From NCBI GenBank assembly GCA_963581435.1, contig CAUZOL010000308.1, forward strand, positions 1 to 8,412: a stretch of 8,412 bases of DNA, written 5' to 3'. Both the position numbers and the translations under genes were made by a program. This document shows positions 6,129 to 8,412 of this stretch, piece after piece. The notes below the pieces were generated by a model. The model searched no databases and was not told where the DNA came from. It saw nothing but the letters and a program-made list of their open reading frames with translations. Source of the DNA: JABISG01 sp963581435 (GTDB taxonomy: Bacteria; Planctomycetota; Planctomycetia; Planctomycetales; Planctomycetaceae). Position 1 is the first letter of the stretch. The number at the start of each line of letters is the position of its first letter.

Positions 6129-8412
6129 ATGCAGTCGATGAAACGATTTCTGGAATGGTATCTCGATATACCAGCCGCCGGCCCGGGACAGGGGACGGCG
6201 TGGAATCTCACGGTACGGCCTCCCTGGCCGGATTGGCTGCCGTTGTGGGTCGTGCTACTGCTGGCTGTTTTCGGCGTTGGGTATGTGGTTTGGATCTATC
6301 ACCGCGACGCCAGTTCCATCTCGCGGCCGATGCGCGGCCTGTTGGTCGCGCTGCGACTTTCGACAATTGCCGTCGTGCTGCTGTTTCTCGCCGAACTAAC
6401 GCTGACCGTTGACCGAACGGGCCTCCCGGTGATTGTGGTGATGGTCGATGACTCGGCCAGCATGAGCCTGGAAGATCGGTATCCCAACCGAAGTCTCGCC
6501 GCCGGAGTTTCCGCGTTACTTAAAGAGGTGGGGCTGAAAGAACCGCAGCGGATCAATCTGGCCAAGGCGGCCCTCACACGCAACAACGGCCGCCTGCTCC
6601 GCAAATTGGCGAACGAACATAAACTGCGGGTGTACCGGTTTTCCGATACCGCCCAGGTCATGGGCCGCGGCGATTATTTGAACGACGACGGAATCGACGA
6701 GATTTCCGATCTGCTCACGCGGCTGGAAGCCACCGGCGATGAAACACGGCCTGGACCGGCGGTGCGAAAAGTCCTCGACGACCTGCGGGGCAATCCGCCT
6801 TCGGCCATTGTCCTCCTGACCGACGGAATCACCAGCACCAACGATGCCGACAAACTGACGGGCGTGATCGATTTGGCCCGCAGCAGTCTCGTGCCGATTT
6901 TTGTGGTGGGTATCGGTAGCGAAGAACCGTCGCGCGATCTGCAACTGTACGACACGCTGGTCGATGAAGTCGCCTTCGTCGGCGACCCGGTCATTTTCTC
7001 GGCCAATATCAAAGCGTACGAGTTCAAAGGCGAGTTGGTGACGATTCGACTCATCGATGACCGAACCGGCGTGGTCCTTGCCACGAAGAAGTTTTCGGCC
7101 GGAGAGGACGGACAGGCCGTGCGTGTGGAATTGCCCTACACGCCACCGGCCAAAGGCGAATACGATTACAAACTGGAAGCAATACCGCTGCCGAACGAAT
7201 CGAATGTCACCGACAACGTCGAGACGCGGCACGTCAGCGTGCGCGAAGATCGCATCCGCGTTTTGCTGGCCGACTCCGGTCCGCGGTATGAATTCCGCTA
7301 CCTCAAACAATTGCTGGAGCGCGACAAGACGGTGGAGTTGCATACGGTTCTGCAGGAAGCCGACATCGAATATGCGCTGGAAGACGAAACCGCGCTCGAC
7401 CACTTCCCCGTCAAACGCGAAGAAATGCTCGATTACGACGTCGTCATTCTCGGCGACCTCAACCCCAGCTTTCTGAGTTACGGCGTGTACGACAACCTGA
7501 ATGAATTCGTCCGCAATGCCGGGGGCGGGTTGGTGCTTATCGCCGGACAATCGTCGATGCCGATGGCCTATCGCGGAACTCCACTGGAGGCGTTGTTGCC
7601 GGTCAAACTCGAGACGGCACAGGCACCGCCGGATGAGATTCCGATTGTCGAAGGATTCCGGCCGGAACTCACGTTGGCGGGACGCAAATCGACGACCATT
7701 TTCCGCTTCGCCGAGTCCGAATCGGACAGCATGGAAATCTGGAACGAATTTCCCGAACTGTATTGGTTGTTCGAAGCGCGGGAACTGGCCGAAGGGGCGC
7801 AAGTCTTCGCACAACACCCGACCCGTAGCGGTGCAACCGGTCGGCTGCCGGTTATCGTCAAACACCGCGTTGGTGCGGGTACGGTACTGTTTCACGCCAC
7901 CGACGAACTATGGCGGTGGCGTTTTCGCGTCGGCGATTATTACTACGGCCGCTATTGGGTGCAGGCATTGCGGTATCTCAGCCGATCGAAACTCATCGGC
8001 CGCGACCGCACAGCCGATTTATTTTCCGATAAGAAATATTACAAACGCGGCGACACTGTGAATCTGCGGGTGAAGTTCTTCGACGAGCGATTGGCACCGG
8101 CGGAGGACGACGGCGTGACGGTGATGCTCGAACGCCGGGGCGATGTGCAGCGGACGATCAAATTGACCCGACTGCCACAAACGCCGGCCCTGTTTGAAGG
8201 GCAATTCGTTCGCGCACCGGAAGGTTCGTATCACGCGTGGATCGTCGCCCCCGCCTTCGACGAAGCGCCGCCATCGTACAATTTCTCGGTCGAGGCGCCG
8301 CTCAGCGAGTTTCAGCGACGCAGTCTCGACAAGGCCGAACTGATGCAAACCGCCGACAAAACGCACGGCAAATACTACACTCCCGTCGATGCACACCGCC
8401 TGGCCGACGACA
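6129..8412 (+). CDS. Membrane-anchored VWA domain protein with amidotransferase-like domain (3' end outside window)
   Basis: One uninterrupted frame of 761 codons runs from the ATG at 6129 off the right edge. Two membrane segments come first (about 36-58 and 71-92). A von Willebrand A domain follows, with the MIDAS motif D107-x-S109-x-S111 in VMVDDSASMS and the second element LLTDG at 229-233. A linker of beta-sandwich character (about 280-370) leads to a GATase1-like fold: RVLLADSG from 377, DYDVVILGDL at 435-444, GGGLVLIAGQSS near 464, and HATDELWRWRFR near 590. At the position of the class I amidotransferase nucleophile there is no Cys, so this domain is probably not catalytic. The tail (620 on) is another beta-sandwich with KRGDTVNLRV and RAPEGSYHAW. 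Related planctomycete proteins are often encoded near MoxR ATPase and DUF58 genes, which suggests a periplasmic or surface assembly role. The role here is not proven. Confidence 0.85.
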   Translation, partial: MQSMKRFLEWYLDIPAAGPGQGTAWNLTVRPPWPDWLPLWVVLLLAVFGVGYVVWIYHRDASSISRPMRGLLVALRLSTIAVVLLFLAELTLTVDRTGLPVIVVMVDDSASMSLEDRYPNRSLAAGVSALLKEVGLKEPQRINLAKAALTRNNGRLLRKLANEHKLRVYRFSDTAQVMGRGDYLNDDGIDEISDLLTRLEATGDETRPGPAVRKVLDDLRGNPPSAIVLLTDGITSTNDADKLTGVIDLARSSLVPIFVVGIGSEEPSRDLQLYDTLVDEVAFVGDPVIFSANIKAYEFKGELVTIRLIDDRTGVVLATKKFSAGEDGQAVRVELPYTPPAKGEYDYKLEAIPLPNESNVTDNVETRHVSVREDRIRVLLADSGPRYEFRYLKQLLERDKTVELHTVLQEADIEYALEDETALDHFPVKREEMLDYDVVILGDLNPSFLSYGVYDNLNEFVRNAGGGLVLIAGQSSMPMAYRGTPLEALLPVKLETAQAPPDEIPIVEGFRPELTLAGRKSTTIFRFAESESDSMEIWNEFPELYWLFEARELAEGAQVFAQHPTRSGATGRLPVIVKHRVGAGTVLFHATDELWRWRFRVGDYYYGRYWVQALRYLSRSKLIGRDRTADLFSDKKYYKRGDTVNLRVKFFDERLAPAEDDGVTVMLERRGDVQRTIKLTRLPQTPALFEGQFVRAPEGSYHAWIVAPAFDEAPPSYNFSVEAPLSEFQRRSLDKAELMQTADKTHGKYYTPVDAHRLADD

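Noticed and set aside
6516..7895. A 459-codon open frame on the minus strand
   Set aside because: It lies wholly inside the VWA gene, opposite a frame with clear domain motifs. Its translation is rich in Arg, Gln, Phe and His with no recognisable domain. Long antisense frames are expected in GC-rich genes.

Overview
The window reads as a stretch of ordinary chromosome from a planctomycete. This is inferred from the gene families: a secreted PQQ-type beta-propeller protein, a membrane-anchored VWA protein with an amidotransferase-like fold, TPR-glycosyltransferase and DUF6165 proteins, and GC-rich hairpin repeats between genes. No rRNA, tRNA or marker gene fixes the lineage. Seven protein genes are supported, two of them cut by the window edges. 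There is no CRISPR array, transposase, phage gene or recognisable defence system.

Left part (1-1901): the 3' end of a TPR plus GT9-like glycosyltransferase gene (+) converges, 22 bases apart, on a small DUF6165 gene (-). Both probably belong to cell-surface polysaccharide or glycan work. Upstream of the DUF6165 gene lies an array of short CGCAAAG repeats in two facing blocks.

Middle (1902-5166): on the minus strand come a secreted BamB/PQQ-like beta-propeller protein and, upstream of it, a PfpI/DJ-1 family protein. A perfect 13-bp inverted repeat separates them. Divergent from the PfpI gene is an enolase-superfamily sugar-acid dehydratase (+), resembling galactonate or mannonate dehydratases and carrying a full set of metal and catalytic residues.

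Right part (5167-8412): a 27-bp inverted repeat fills the space between the convergent dehydratase gene and a gene for a secreted CxxC protein (-). That gene is divergent from a large VWA / amidotransferase-like membrane protein that runs off the right edge. The divergent spacer holds a clear sigma70-like promoter for each gene, with a 28-bp-stem hairpin between them. The promoter of the VWA gene is so close to its ATG that its mRNA should be leaderless or nearly so.

The genes look like separate short transcription units rather than one pathway. The most distinctive features are the intergenic repeats: four spacers each hold a different inverted-repeat family. I see no convincing new multi-gene system; the best leads are the repeats, the leaderless promoter, and the poorly characterised secreted CxxC and VWA proteins.
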